Assembly (NCBI GenBank): GCA_963728295.1
Contig: CAVSKB010000011.1
Span: 124,001-188,000 of the forward strand
Reading direction: 5' to 3'
Source of the DNA: DATJKD01 sp963728295
Lineage (GTDB): Bacteria > Pseudomonadota > Gammaproteobacteria > Steroidobacterales > Steroidobacteraceae
DNA length: 64,000 nt
Position numbers and translations under genes: made by a program. This document shows positions 1 to 8,660 of this stretch, piece after piece (the stretch's first letter is position 1; every line of letters begins with the position of its first letter). The notes under the pieces are model-generated. The model saw only the letters and a program-made list of their open reading frames with translations. It made no database searches and was not told where the DNA came from.

Positions 1-19
1 GGTCCATTCCGTATTCTCC

Positions 20-655
20 TCAGCGTTTTCGATGTGCGCCGAACTCGATCTGCGCAGCGCGACTCATCTCCCCGCGCCCGAACATATCGGGGTCGTCGAC
101 GAAGGCATTCATCCACGCGATTGTGTCACTGCCCCAGAATAGCTGGCCACGCAGGATCACCGTCGGAACCCCAAACACGCCTTTGTCCGCGGCCTGCTCT
201 GTATTGGTCATCAATTGCTGCTTTACTGCAGGGTCGGCGATGAGTGCATCCGCATCGGTCACAGCCAGTGCGTCGCACAAACCTGGCCAATCCATTTCCG
301 GGTCGCGACCCCTACCGTAGATGAAGTCAAAAGCCTTCTCGACGTGCGGCATGCCGGCGCCGAGTGCGACGAGCAAGCGCTGAGTCGGCAGTGGGTTGAA
401 GGGGTGGCGCGGGGGCATACGAAACGGGATTCCCTGCGTCTCCGCGACCCACGTGCAGTATCGATAAGCGTGAATGCGTTTGCCAGGGAGCTCCGCAGGT
501 CCCTTGTTCTCCCAGCGCCGCAACAGCCCGGCAAACAGCACCGGAACGACCTTGACATTCAGAGAAGGATGCAGCTGGTCAAATTGCTTCAGGTGCAAGT
601 AGCTGAATGGCGAGACGACGTCGAAGAACCATTGGGCAAAAAGTCCATTCGTCAT
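20..655 (-). CDS. 2-hydroxychromene-2-carboxylate isomerase family protein (DsbA-like fold)
   Basis: The 211-aa protein begins with a WFFDVVSPFSYL motif, the typical start of the HCCA isomerase/kappa-class GST-like branch of the thioredoxin superfamily, with Ser in place of the redox cysteines. Near the C-terminus, KGVFGVPTVILRGQLFWGSD is the conserved cis-Pro loop region. Known members isomerise 2-hydroxychromene-2-carboxylate using glutathione in naphthalene-type catabolism, but many act on unknown substrates. No aromatic degradation genes lie nearby, so the substrate here is not inferable. The ATG is preceded by AGGA eight bases upstream. It follows the anti-sigma gene by 51 bases on the same strand and may be cotranscribed with it. 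Confidence 0.85.
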   Translation of the reverse strand: MTNGLFAQWFFDVVSPFSYLHLKQFDQLHPSLNVKVVPVLFAGLLRRWENKGPAELPGKRIHAYRYCTWVAETQGIPFRMPPRHPFNPLPTQRLLVALGAGMPHVEKAFDFIYGRGRDPEMDWPGLCDALAVTDADALIADPAVKQQLMTNTEQAADKGVFGVPTVILRGQLFWGSDTIAWMNAFVDDPDMFGRGEMSRAAQIEFGAHRKR

Positions 656-706
656 GTCAGGTCCTGCTCAGCACGGGGGTGGCTCGGAGGGCTGCCTGCG
701 GCTAGC

Positions 707-1462
707 TCAACGCCATCCGCTGCTCTGAGCCGCGCGCTCCGCCTCGGCATCCAGCGGCTCGCCATTGATGCTCGCTTCGACGGTTCGACGTATGGCGTCG
801 GGCAACTCGCTGGCGGCCGCTCGATAGGTAGCGGCGTCGGTGGGCCCGGCGCGCGTCAGCATCTCAACGCGCCACGCATCGCCCGACCGGCACGCAATGC
901 CGGCGTCCGCATCGTCCCGGGTCAGCGTGAAGGTGCGGCAGAACGCACCTGAATCGTCGCGATAGGTCAGGCCGATGTGTACGGGCGCGGTATCGGATTG
1001 GTTGTTCGCAAGCTGCCGTGTAAGGGCCTCATCCAGCGGCCCGCTCGCCACCAGCTCGCCGTCACGGGTCGCAAAGGCGTCCCCCCGCGGCGAATGCAGG
1101 ACGCGCTGCCCGATCAGCACACCGATGATCAGCGACGCGGCGATCGCGGCGAACTGTGGCAGTGACCAGCGCCGTGGCGCCTGCAGCCTTTCCTGCTTCG
1201 TCGCACGCACACCCGCCAGATCCGCGATCCTGGCCGATGGGGCGGCAGGTGGCTGCCCCAATGCCTGCAGCAGTCGCTCCGGCACGGGCTCCGAGAGCAC
1301 TGGATCGTAGCTCGCGCGCAAGCGGGCGCGCAGATCGATCTGCGCTTGCAACTGCGCGCGGACCTCGGGATCGGTGGCCATTGCGGCCTCGACCCTGGCA
1401 CGCGATTCGGCGTCGAGTTCGTCGTCGACGTAGGCCATCACGGTCTCATCGGGCAGCTTCAT
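707..1462 (-). CDS. Anti-sigma factor (single-pass membrane protein) partner of the adjacent ECF sigma
   Basis: The start ATG overlaps the stop of the upstream ECF sigma gene (ATGA at 1459-1462), typical of a sigma/anti-sigma pair. The 251-aa protein begins MKLPDETVMAYVDDELD, the usual N-terminal segment of proteobacterial anti-sigma domains that clamp the sigma factor. A hydrophobic stretch around residues 110-130 (FAAIAASLIIGVLIGQRVL) is the single membrane span, followed by a periplasmic domain of about 120 residues with two cysteines. The HxxxCxxC zinc motif of ZAS anti-sigmas is absent. The longer in-frame ORF reaching 1813 is an artefact overlapping the sigma gene. The signal sensed is unknown. 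Confidence 0.82.
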   Translation of the reverse strand: MKLPDETVMAYVDDELDAESRARVEAAMATDPEVRAQLQAQIDLRARLRASYDPVLSEPVPERLLQALGQPPAAPSARIADLAGVRATKQERLQAPRRWSLPQFAAIAASLIIGVLIGQRVLHSPRGDAFATRDGELVASGPLDEALTRQLANNQSDTAPVHIGLTYRDDSGAFCRTFTLTRDDADAGIACRSGDAWRVEMLTRAGPTDAATYRAAASELPDAIRRTVEASINGEPLDAEAERAAQSSGWR

Positions 1463-1962
1463 GATGCGCGTCCACCGTTCGAGAGCATCCGCATCAGCGC
1501 TTCGCGCCCGCGCGCGAGCCGGCTGGTCAGTGTGCCCATCGGGATCTCTGCGACTGCTGCGGCTTCCTTGTACGAGAGGCCCTCGACCAGCACCAGCCCG
1601 ACTGCGATGCGCTGGTCGTCCGGCAGGCGTGCCATCGCTGCTTCGACGGACATCGCCGTGACCTGCGCCTCGGCGGATGAGTCGCCGACGTTCTCGCCGG
1701 CCTCTTCGGGTGCCAGCACGCGGGCCCGTCGCACGCGGGCGCGTACTTCGTCGATCCAGGCGTTCTTCATGATCGTGAACATCCAGCTCTCGAGCCGCGT
1801 ATCGGCCCGCCACTGATCCAGCCGTAGAAGCGCTCGCTCCATCGTGATCTGCACCAGGTCGTCGGCATCGGCCGAATGCCGGGCGATCGTGCGCGCAAAC
1901 CGGCGCAGACGCGGCAGGAGCGCGGCGATCTGGTCATGAAGCGAGACCTCCGGGCGATTCAT
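1459..1962 (-). CDS. ECF RNA polymerase sigma factor
   Basis: This 167-aa sigma-70 family protein has region 2 (ADDLVQITMERALLRLDQW, then WMFTIMKNAWIDEVR) and region 4 with a helix-turn-helix (LPDDQRIAVGLVLVEGLSYKEAAAVAE, then GTLTSRLARGREAL), with no region 1.1 or 3, which defines the ECF class. GGAG lies five bases before the ATG. It is translationally coupled to the anti-sigma factor. The divergent 2057 gene encodes an exported subtilase, a plausible regulon member. The 94-base divergent region 1963-2056 should hold both promoters, but I could not assign a confident -35/-10 pair. Confidence 0.92.
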   Translation of the reverse strand: MNRPEVSLHDQIAALLPRLRRFARTIARHSADADDLVQITMERALLRLDQWRADTRLESWMFTIMKNAWIDEVRARVRRARVLAPEEAGENVGDSSAEAQVTAMSVEAAMARLPDDQRIAVGLVLVEGLSYKEAAAVAEIPMGTLTSRLARGREALMRMLSNGGRAS

Positions 1963-2056
1963 GCGTCTCCATCACGTGTGACGTTCGCCGCAGCCATTTT
2001 CTTCCCTGTGACCGAACTATCGCCTCGAGGGCCAATCGCTGCGGTAGTGTAGTGGC

Positions 2057-3400
2057 ATGAGGCGCAGGCATCTCATCGCTGTCGCTCTGCTCTGTCTGGT
2101 ATCGCCCGGGGGACCAGTCCCGTATGCGCAGGTCTCGTTGCCCAACGTGCAGGTCCCTGGTCTGCCGCGGGTCGATTCCGTGCTCGACGACACCGTGAAC
2201 CGGGCGACCGACCCCCTCGATCCGCAAGTGCTACGCAGTCTGCGCCAGATCCGCGTGCGCGCGCTGATCCGTAACAACCGAGGGATCATCGAAGCGGATC
2301 CGCAGGGTGCGCCGGTCCTGCGCAACGAGGTTGTCGCCTTCGCACCGTCGCAGGCCGCGCTTGCTCGCGCCCAGGCTGCGGGATTCAGCGTCGCACGAGA
2401 GGCGAGGCTCGAAGCGCTGGATGTCACGGTCATCGTGCTCAGGTCCCCCGAGGGCATCTCGACGCGACGCGCGCTAAAGCAGCTGCGCTCCGCGGATCCG
2501 CAGGGCTCGTACGACTACAACCATCTATATCTCGAATCCGGTGTCGTCGCGTCGACCGAGAAACCCTCGGCGCCTGCCGAGGCAAGTATGCCCTCGGGTG
2601 CCGCTGGAGGCACCCGCACGGCAGTTCGGGTGGGCCTGATCGATTCAGGTGTCGACGCGACGCATCCCGTATTCGCCGCGAGCACGATCATTCAGGAAGG
2701 TTGCAACGGCAAGCCGGTTGCCGCGGCTCACGGCACGGCCGTGGCGTCGCTGATCGTCGGTGATTCGGGGGAATTCCGCGGTGCCGCCGCGCGCGCGACG
2801 CTATATGCCGCAGACGTCTATTGCGGTGTGGCTTCCGGTGGTTCAATCGATGCAATCCTGAGCGCACTGGGCTGGATGGCACGCGAGCGCGTGCCGGTGG
2901 TGAATCTCAGCCTCGTCGGCCCACCGAACACGCTGCTCGAGAACGTGACGCGCGCGATGATGGCGCGCGGCCACCTGCTCGTCGCCGCCGTCGGCAACGA
3001 CGGCCCCGCCGCCAAGCCCCTGTACCCGGCAGCCTATCCCGGGGTCATTGGCGTGACGGGGGTGGACGAAAGGCGGCGCGTGTTGCTCGAAGCGTGTCGC
3101 GGCCCACAGGTGGACTTCGCAGCGCCCGGGTCTGCCATGGTTGCGGCCGGCCCGGACGGCACCTTCAGCGCAGTTCGTGGGACATCGTTCGCCGCGCCGA
3201 TCGTTTCAGCGCTGCTCGCGTCGCGTCTGAGCACTCCAGACAGCACGGGGGCAGCCGAGGCGGCGCGGGGCCTCGCCGCTTCGGCTACGGATCTCGGCAG
3301 CAGCGGCCGCGACTATATATATGGAGACGGCCTGGTCGGTGAATTGCTGCGTCCACAGTTAGCGGCCTCCCCGGGCAAAGCTCCAGACAAGAATAAGTAA
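2057..3400 (+). CDS. Exported S8 family serine peptidase (subtilase)
   Basis: The 447-aa protein has a basic hydrophobic signal peptide (MRRRHLIAVALLCLVSP) and a propeptide-like region to about residue 180. The subtilisin triad is complete: Asp196 in VGLIDSGVD, His225 in AHGTAVASL and Ser377 in GTSFAAP. The oxyanion region VAAVGNDGP is also present. It probably hydrolyses proteins in the periplasm or outside the cell. It is divergent from the ECF sigma/anti-sigma pair and followed by a low-complexity secreted protein, suggesting an envelope-stress or surface-processing cassette; that link is inference. The C-terminus ends shortly after the catalytic domain in a charged tail. Confidence 0.9.
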   Translation: MRRRHLIAVALLCLVSPGGPVPYAQVSLPNVQVPGLPRVDSVLDDTVNRATDPLDPQVLRSLRQIRVRALIRNNRGIIEADPQGAPVLRNEVVAFAPSQAALARAQAAGFSVAREARLEALDVTVIVLRSPEGISTRRALKQLRSADPQGSYDYNHLYLESGVVASTEKPSAPAEASMPSGAAGGTRTAVRVGLIDSGVDATHPVFAASTIIQEGCNGKPVAAAHGTAVASLIVGDSGEFRGAAARATLYAADVYCGVASGGSIDAILSALGWMARERVPVVNLSLVGPPNTLLENVTRAMMARGHLLVAAVGNDGPAAKPLYPAAYPGVIGVTGVDERRRVLLEACRGPQVDFAAPGSAMVAAGPDGTFSAVRGTSFAAPIVSALLASRLSTPDSTGAAEAARGLAASATDLGSSGRDYIYGDGLVGELLRPQLAASPGKAPDKNK

Positions 3401-3493
3401 AACCGCAATCTCACGCGGAAGAAATCGCCGCCGCCCGTCGTTCTCCTTGTGAAGGCTGCGGATAGGCCGCAGCTGCGAACCGGGAGAATGACC

Positions 3494-4144
3494 ATGTTTA
3501 TTCGACGTTACCTTGCGGGCGCCTCGCTGAGTATGGCGCTCGTGATCGCCAACCCCGCTTATGCGGACTTGCTCGGCGGCAACGCGAACGGCGCGCTCAA
3601 CGGCACGCTGTCGGGTCGCATCGGCGAAATCGGCGGCATGGCCGACGGCCGTGCGACCGGCTCGATCGGTGCGCAAACGGGCGCGATCGACCGCGTCGGT
3701 CAGCGCACTGGCGACGTCGCCGGGCGTGCGAAGAACCGCACCGAAGCGACGGCTAATACGGCGCGGGATCGCACTCGGTCGACGGCCGACGAAGCGCGCG
3801 GCGCCACGGCGGACGCATCGGCACAGGCAGTCGCGACTGGCGCGGCTGGCGTGAACAGCGGGGTCTCTGCCGCGAGCAGCAGCGTGGACACCATCGGGTC
3901 TGCACAGCTCGACGCAGCGGGCGGCGCGGACCAGTCGGTCTCCGCCGGCAAGTCTGTAACGGCTGGTGATCGCACGGTCGATGCGATGGCGACTGGGTCT
4001 GCACAGGAAGCGGCGGGCGCGCATCGTGACTCCGACGGGCTCGATGTGACGGGCGCCGCGAACGCGCAGTCGGCTGCCGCGGTGAAGGCGGGGCGGAAGA
4101 CCGACGATCCGGCGCCCACGACCGATCGCAACGATCACCGTTGA
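3494..4144 (+). CDS. Ala/Gly/Ser/Thr-rich secreted hypothetical protein
   Basis: The 216-aa protein is not assignable to a family. It has a clear signal peptide (MFIRRYLAGASLSMALVIANPAYA) followed by low-complexity sequence rich in Ala, Gly, Ser, Thr, Asp and Arg with loosely repeated GAQTGAIDRVGQ / RTGDVAGRAKNR segments, suggesting a disordered or coiled periplasmic/surface protein. I chose this ATG because GGAG at 3483-3486 is seven bases upstream; the ATG six bases earlier is too close. It lies about 90 bases after the subtilase and may be a partner or substrate, which is inference. Confidence 0.6.
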   Translation: MFIRRYLAGASLSMALVIANPAYADLLGGNANGALNGTLSGRIGEIGGMADGRATGSIGAQTGAIDRVGQRTGDVAGRAKNRTEATANTARDRTRSTADEARGATADASAQAVATGAAGVNSGVSAASSSVDTIGSAQLDAAGGADQSVSAGKSVTAGDRTVDAMATGSAQEAAGAHRDSDGLDVTGAANAQSAAAVKAGRKTDDPAPTTDRNDHR

Positions 4145-4160
4145 TGGCGACGACGGGCAC

Positions 4161-4193
4161 GAAGGCCGGCGGAACGAGTATCCGCCGGCCTTC
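4161..4193. terminator. Perfect 13-bp hairpin between convergent genes
   Basis: Arms 4161-4173 and 4181-4193 are exact reverse complements (GAAGGCCGGCGGA / TCCGCCGGCCTTC) with a 7-base loop. It sits between the ends of the secreted protein gene (+) and the YaiI-like gene (-), so it can serve both strands. T-tracts are weak on both sides. Confidence 0.75.
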
Positions 4194-4194
4194 T

Positions 4195-4656
4195 CTACCC
4201 GCGATTCCTCGTTGCCTCCCTCACGACCAGCTCAAGCCGCTCCAGGAAACGGGACCGATCCTTGGGTCCAAACGGGGGCGGTCCGCCTCCCACGCCATAC
4301 GCCCGCAAATCGGCCATCAGCTCGCGGTTGGCCAGCGCGTTGCCGATATTGTCGTTGGAGAACTCCTTCCCCGACGGCGCAAGAATCCTGGCGCCCGCAT
4401 GCAGGCAACGAGAAGCCAGCGGGATGTCCGACGTGACGACGATGTCGTCTTGCGCGACGTGCTCAACGATCCAATCGTCCGCGGCGTCGAAGGAGCCCGG
4501 CACGACCTGCATCCGGATGCGCTGTCCACGGGGAGCCTGCATCCACGAGTTGGCAACGAGTACCACGCGCAGTTGATGCCGCTCCGCAACCTTCACGACT
4601 TCCGTTTTTACCGGACATGCATCGGCATCGACGTAAATTGTGAGCTCAGCCGTCAC
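4195..4656 (-). CDS. YaiI/YqxD family protein (DUF188, PIN-like)
   Basis: The 153-aa protein begins TIYVDADACPVKTEV, the signature of the YaiI/YqxD family, and keeps the downstream acidic motif DDIVVTSDIPLASRC and the GKEFSNDNIGNALANRELM block. The fold is related to PIN/NYN nucleases and the conserved aspartates suggest metal binding, but the biological role is not established. The start is GTG. It lies 52 bases downstream of ligD on the same strand and could share its transcript. Length matches the family norm of about 150 residues. Confidence 0.9.
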   Translation of the reverse strand: MTAELTIYVDADACPVKTEVVKVAERHQLRVVLVANSWMQAPRGQRIRMQVVPGSFDAADDWIVEHVAQDDIVVTSDIPLASRCLHAGARILAPSGKEFSNDNIGNALANRELMADLRAYGVGGGPPPFGPKDRSRFLERLELVVREATRNRG

Positions 4657-4708
4657 TGCTCATTCTCGACCCCACTCAACCGAGGCTGCCGTTCAATGTC
4701 CCCCGGGC

Positions 4709-6604
4709 TCAGCGGTTGAGACGCTTTATGGCTCCCGTAATGCTCTTTGCGCTCTTGGCGTAATCCGTCCACGGGGTGTTTCCCGTCTCCAGGCGGTCCT
4801 CAATATTTTGCAGCGTCCACTGCGCCGCGTCTTTCAGTCTCGACAATTCCGTCCAGGATATGGGAACGGAAATGCCAAGACCCGGCCGGGCACGCACCGA
4901 CCAAGCACTTACGGTTGTGGCTCCAAACCCGTTGCGCAGGTAGTCGATGTAGATCTTGCCGACTCGATTCCTCTCGCCGCTTTTCGCCACAACCAGCTTC
5001 GGAAAGGTACGAGCCAGGTGCTCGACGATTGCGCGGGAGAAATCCTTGACGGTGTCCCAGTCATGCTGACGGCGGATTGGCGTCACCACGTGCAGCCCTT
5101 TACCCCCGCTGGTCTTGAGAAATGCGGGAAGATCCAGCTCGGTGAGGAAGGATCGCAGCAATCGAGCTATTTCCTGGATCGTGGACCACTTAACTCCCTT
5201 GCCGGGGTCCAGATCGAAAGTGATCCGATCCGGCTTGTCGATCTGCGTCTTTACTGCGTTCCACGTATGGAACTCGATGACATTCCACTGCGCCGCCGAC
5301 AGCAGTCCCGACGATTCAGCGATCTCGATCAGCGGTGGATGATCGGGATCCAGGGATTGGTCCAGTTGCTGCACACCCGCCATAGTTGAGCGTGCCAGGT
5401 GTTTCTGAAAGAACCCTGGACGGTTGATGCCCTGGGGAAAGCGCAACAGCGACACGGGGCGCCCGGTCAGATGTTCCATCATCAGCTCGCCCACCAGGCC
5501 GTAGTACCGCACCACGTCGCCCTTGGTCGCCTTGGTGCCCGGGTCAATCACCCGATCCGGATTGGTGAGCTTAAGACCAGAGGCAATTCCCGACGCCTGT
5601 CTCTCGGGAGGCGGACCCGACAGGCTTGTCGGCTCTTCCCGAATGATCGCCTTGGCGGGCTTATCGGTCCGTAGCGCGTGGAAGACCGGATGGCGCAAGT
5701 GACCATCACGGGTCCATTCCGAAAAGCTGACCTCGGCAATCAGCTTTGGCTTGACCCAGTGGACGTGGCGCTCACCGGGCGTGGGGCCTTTGAATGGCCG
5801 CTTTTCCGTCGCCAGGTTCTTCAGTTTATCGTGCAACTCACCCAGCGAACGATCATTGAAGCCGGTGCCTACCTTGCCCGCATAGACGAGCGCCCCGTCC
5901 GCGTTGTGTACGCCCAGGAGAAGCGAACCAAGTCCCGTGCGACTGCCCTTTGGATCAGTCCATCCGCCAATGACGAACTCCTGCCGTTGACTGCACTTGA
6001 GCTTGATCCAGTCCGGAGACCGGCGTGAATCGTAGTTGCTGTTCTTGCGCTTCCCGATGATTCCTTCGAGGCCTATCTTGCATGCAGAGCTCAACAATTC
6101 ATCTGGCGGGGCATCGAACACTTCGCTGAATCGAATCGGCGGGACTGCCTTCCTGAGCAGCGACTCCAGCAGCACACGACGCTCGATCAGCGGGACACGG
6201 GTAAGGTCGTATCCGTCGTAAAACGGCACGTCGAACAAGTAGAAGACGATGTCGCCGGTCTTCGCCGAGTCAAAGGCATTCTGTAGTACCTGGAAACTCG
6301 TTTCACCGCGCTGCCCGGGCACCACGATCTCTCCATCGAGCCATCCGGGCTTCAGTTTCATGCCCGTCAATCCCTTTGCCAGGTGGGGCAGCTTCGAGGT
6401 CCAGTCGTGTCCGTTACGCGTGATCAGGCGTACGCCTTTCGAGTCAATGCGCGCGAGCAGCCGGTACCCGTCGAACTTCACCTCGAAGACCCAGTCGTCT
6501 GGTTTGCTGGGAATGGCATCCACGAGAGTCGCGAGCACGGGTCGCAATGTCGGCGGGGCGGCACGCTTCACGGCCCCCGATGGGATTCGAATTGTGGTAG
6601 CCAT
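4709..6604 (-). CDS. ligD: ATP-dependent DNA ligase LigD, ligase + polymerase domains only
   Basis: The 631-aa protein carries an N-terminal ATP-dependent ligase domain: Lys43 in WVFEVKFDGYR is the adenylated residue, with EGIIGKRKNSNYD and WIKLKC as later nucleotidyltransferase motifs and an OB-fold to about residue 310. A C-terminal primase-polymerase domain follows (RVIDPGTKATKGDVVRYY, ITFDLDPGKGVKWS with metal-binding Asp-x-Asp, KTSGGKGLHVV). The 3'-phosphoesterase domain found in many LigD proteins is absent. LigD normally works with Ku in bacterial non-homologous end joining; no ku gene is in this window. I took the start at MATTIRIPSG because homology begins shortly after; the ORF could extend to 6697. 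Confidence 0.93.
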   Translation of the reverse strand: MATTIRIPSGAVKRAAPPTLRPVLATLVDAIPSKPDDWVFEVKFDGYRLLARIDSKGVRLITRNGHDWTSKLPHLAKGLTGMKLKPGWLDGEIVVPGQRGETSFQVLQNAFDSAKTGDIVFYLFDVPFYDGYDLTRVPLIERRVLLESLLRKAVPPIRFSEVFDAPPDELLSSACKIGLEGIIGKRKNSNYDSRRSPDWIKLKCSQRQEFVIGGWTDPKGSRTGLGSLLLGVHNADGALVYAGKVGTGFNDRSLGELHDKLKNLATEKRPFKGPTPGERHVHWVKPKLIAEVSFSEWTRDGHLRHPVFHALRTDKPAKAIIREEPTSLSGPPPERQASGIASGLKLTNPDRVIDPGTKATKGDVVRYYGLVGELMMEHLTGRPVSLLRFPQGINRPGFFQKHLARSTMAGVQQLDQSLDPDHPPLIEIAESSGLLSAAQWNVIEFHTWNAVKTQIDKPDRITFDLDPGKGVKWSTIQEIARLLRSFLTELDLPAFLKTSGGKGLHVVTPIRRQHDWDTVKDFSRAIVEHLARTFPKLVVAKSGERNRVGKIYIDYLRNGFGATTVSAWSVRARPGLGISVPISWTELSRLKDAAQWTLQNIEDRLETGNTPWTDYAKSAKSITGAIKRLNR

Positions 6605-6675
6605 AACCTCGTAGAGTAGACTTGATTCGTTGCCACGGTGGGACCAATCGCACCGTGCGGCACCAGACTCGCACC

Positions 6676-8361
6676 ATGCCTCCGAGTACACAGACACCGC
6701 CGCTTCCGCTGAGCGGGAAATCGTCGGCCGAGCGGATGTTCCCGACGCTTACACCCGCGCAACTGGCGCGGGTCGTCGCTCACGGGCATCGGCGGCCCAC
6801 GCGACGCGGGGAGATTCTGTTCGAGGCTGGCGATCCAGTCTCACCCTTCTTCGTCGTCATTGCGGGCCAGGTCGAAATTGTTCGCCCATCCGGGACCAAC
6901 GAAGAGCTGGTCGCGGTGCATGGTCCCGGTCAGTTTACCGGCGAAGTGAACATGCTCTCCGGCCGCCGGTCTCTCCTGCGAGCGCGAGTGAGCGAATCCG
7001 GCGAAGTGAGCGAGCTGGGTCGCGACCACTTGCTCGCGATCGTGCAGACGGATTCGGAGATCAGCGAGATCCTGATGCGGGCCTTCATCCTTCGCAGGGT
7101 GGAGCTGATCGCACACGGTTTCGGCGATGCGATCGTCATCGGGTCCAGTCACTGCTCCGGAACGCTACGGGTCAAGGAGTTCCTGACGCGCAACGTTCAT
7201 CCGTATACCTATATCGACCTCGACCGCGATGCGGATGTTCAAACGTTGCTGGATCGTTTCCACGTCAGCGCAGCGGATGTGCCGGTCGTGGTGTGTCGCG
7301 GTGAGATCGTGCTGCGAAATCCAAGCAATCAGGAAATCGCGGCGTGTCTGGGGCTAAACGTAACGCTCGACTCGTCGCTGGTGCACGATCTGGTCGTTGT
7401 CGGCGCAGGTCCCGCAGGACTTGCGGCTGCCGTCTATGCCGCATCCGAGGGCCTGGACGTAGTGATGGTCGAGAAGGAATCCCCCGGGGGCCAGGCCGGA
7501 TCGAGCTCCAAGATCGAGAACTACCTCGGTTTTCCGACCGGGATCTCGGGGCAGGCCTTATCGGGGCGTGCCTTTGCGCAGGCACAGAAGTTCGGCGCAC
7601 ACGTGCTCATCGCAAAAGACGCGGCAGGACTCGGGTGTGAGCACCGGCCCTACTCGATCGAGATCGGGGACCCGTTGCCGCTTCGAGCTCGCTGCGTGGT
7701 CATCGCAAGCGGCGCGGAATACCGCAAGCCAGAGCTGAAGAACCTGTCGCACTTCGAAGGTGTCGGAGTCTATTACGCGGCCACATTCATGGAGGCGCAG
7801 CTGTGCGTCGACGACGAGGTGGTGGTCATCGGTGGCGGAAACTCGGCGGGGCAAGCTGCTGTGTTTCTGGCGCAGACGGCGAAGCGCGTGCACATCCTCG
7901 TGCGATCAGGTGGTCTGGCTCAGACCATGTCGCGGTACCTGGTGCGGCGGATAGAAGAGCATCCGAAGGTGGAGCTGCACCCTCATACGGAGGTCTGTGC
8001 GCTGGAAGGGGAGACCCGCCTGGAACGGCTACGTTGGCGCAACAGTCGCACCGGGGAGACGGAGAGTCGAAGTATCCGGCATGTCTTCATTCTGGCCGGC
8101 GCGATCGCTGCGACTCAATGGCTCAACGGTTGTCTCGCCCTGGATGAGAAGGATTTCATCAAGACCGGAGCCGACTTGTCGCAGGACGAACTGGCGCGCG
8201 CAAAATGGCCACTCGCGCGAGCCCCGTACCTTCTCGAAACGAGCCGCCCCGGTGTATTTGCGGTAGGCGACGTCCGCGCGGGCAACGTCAAGCGCGTAGC
8301 ATCCGCGGTCGGGGAGGGATCGATCGCCGTTTCCTTCGTTCACCGAGTACTCGCGGAATAG
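6676..8361 (+). CDS. Cyclic nucleotide-binding, thioredoxin-reductase-like FAD oxidoreductase
   Basis: The 561-aa protein has three modules. Residues about 25-140 are a cNMP-binding/CRP-type beta-roll (GEILFEAGDPVSPFFVV, then GEVNMLSGRRSLLRARV). Residues about 150-220 resemble a glutaredoxin-like segment (VIGSSHCSGTLRVKEFL, DVPVVVCRGEIVLRNPS) with a single Cys. From about residue 235 follows a thioredoxin-reductase-like flavoprotein: FAD dinucleotide motif VVGAGPAGLAAAVYAA, PGGQAGSSSKIENYLGFP, NADPH motif VVIGGGNSAGQAAVFLA and the C-terminal FAD motif GVFAVGDVRAGNVKR. The redox CxxC of true thioredoxin reductase is missing. The combination suggests a ligand-gated flavin reductase whose acceptor is unknown. 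The 18-base gap to the UBP zinc-finger gene implies an operon. Confidence 0.88.
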   Translation: MPPSTQTPPLPLSGKSSAERMFPTLTPAQLARVVAHGHRRPTRRGEILFEAGDPVSPFFVVIAGQVEIVRPSGTNEELVAVHGPGQFTGEVNMLSGRRSLLRARVSESGEVSELGRDHLLAIVQTDSEISEILMRAFILRRVELIAHGFGDAIVIGSSHCSGTLRVKEFLTRNVHPYTYIDLDRDADVQTLLDRFHVSAADVPVVVCRGEIVLRNPSNQEIAACLGLNVTLDSSLVHDLVVVGAGPAGLAAAVYAASEGLDVVMVEKESPGGQAGSSSKIENYLGFPTGISGQALSGRAFAQAQKFGAHVLIAKDAAGLGCEHRPYSIEIGDPLPLRARCVVIASGAEYRKPELKNLSHFEGVGVYYAATFMEAQLCVDDEVVVIGGGNSAGQAAVFLAQTAKRVHILVRSGGLAQTMSRYLVRRIEEHPKVELHPHTEVCALEGETRLERLRWRNSRTGETESRSIRHVFILAGAIAATQWLNGCLALDEKDFIKTGADLSQDELARAKWPLARAPYLLETSRPGVFAVGDVRAGNVKRVASAVGEGSIAVSFVHRVLAE

Positions 8362-8378
8362 TCAACCGGAGAGCCGCC

Positions 8379-8648
8379 ATGGCCGATGAACCCTGTGCTC
8401 ATCTAGTCGCGATTACCGCTGTGAAGCCTCCCGGGCGGAGAGTCTGCGAGGCTTGCGCGAAGACAGGCGATGTGTGGGTCCATCTGCGCACGTGCCAGGA
8501 ATGCGGCGTCACCCTGTGCTGCGACAGCTCGCCGAATCAGCACGCGAGCAAGCACGCAGCCGCCAGCAGGCATCCGGTGATCGCCTCAGCCGAGGTCGGT
8601 GAGCGCTGGCTGTACTGTTACCCTGACGAACAGGTGTTGGAGTACTGA
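8379..8648 (+). CDS. UBP-type zinc finger protein
   Basis: The 89-aa protein has the Zn-UBP pattern: CAHL near the N-terminus, RVCEACAKTGDVWVHLRTC, CQECGVTLCCDSSPNQHASKH and a final HPVIAS. These Cys/His residues bind zinc in the ubiquitin-binding UBP finger of eukaryotes. Bacterial stand-alone copies have no known ubiquitin partner. It starts 17 bases after the cNMP-flavoprotein stop, and from general knowledge these two families often occur together, so it may be a protein-interaction partner of that enzyme. The ATG follows a GGAGAGCC ribosome site. Confidence 0.88.
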   Translation: MADEPCAHLVAITAVKPPGRRVCEACAKTGDVWVHLRTCQECGVTLCCDSSPNQHASKHAAASRHPVIASAEVGERWLYCYPDEQVLEY

Positions 8649-8660
8649 AGGAGCTCGACA

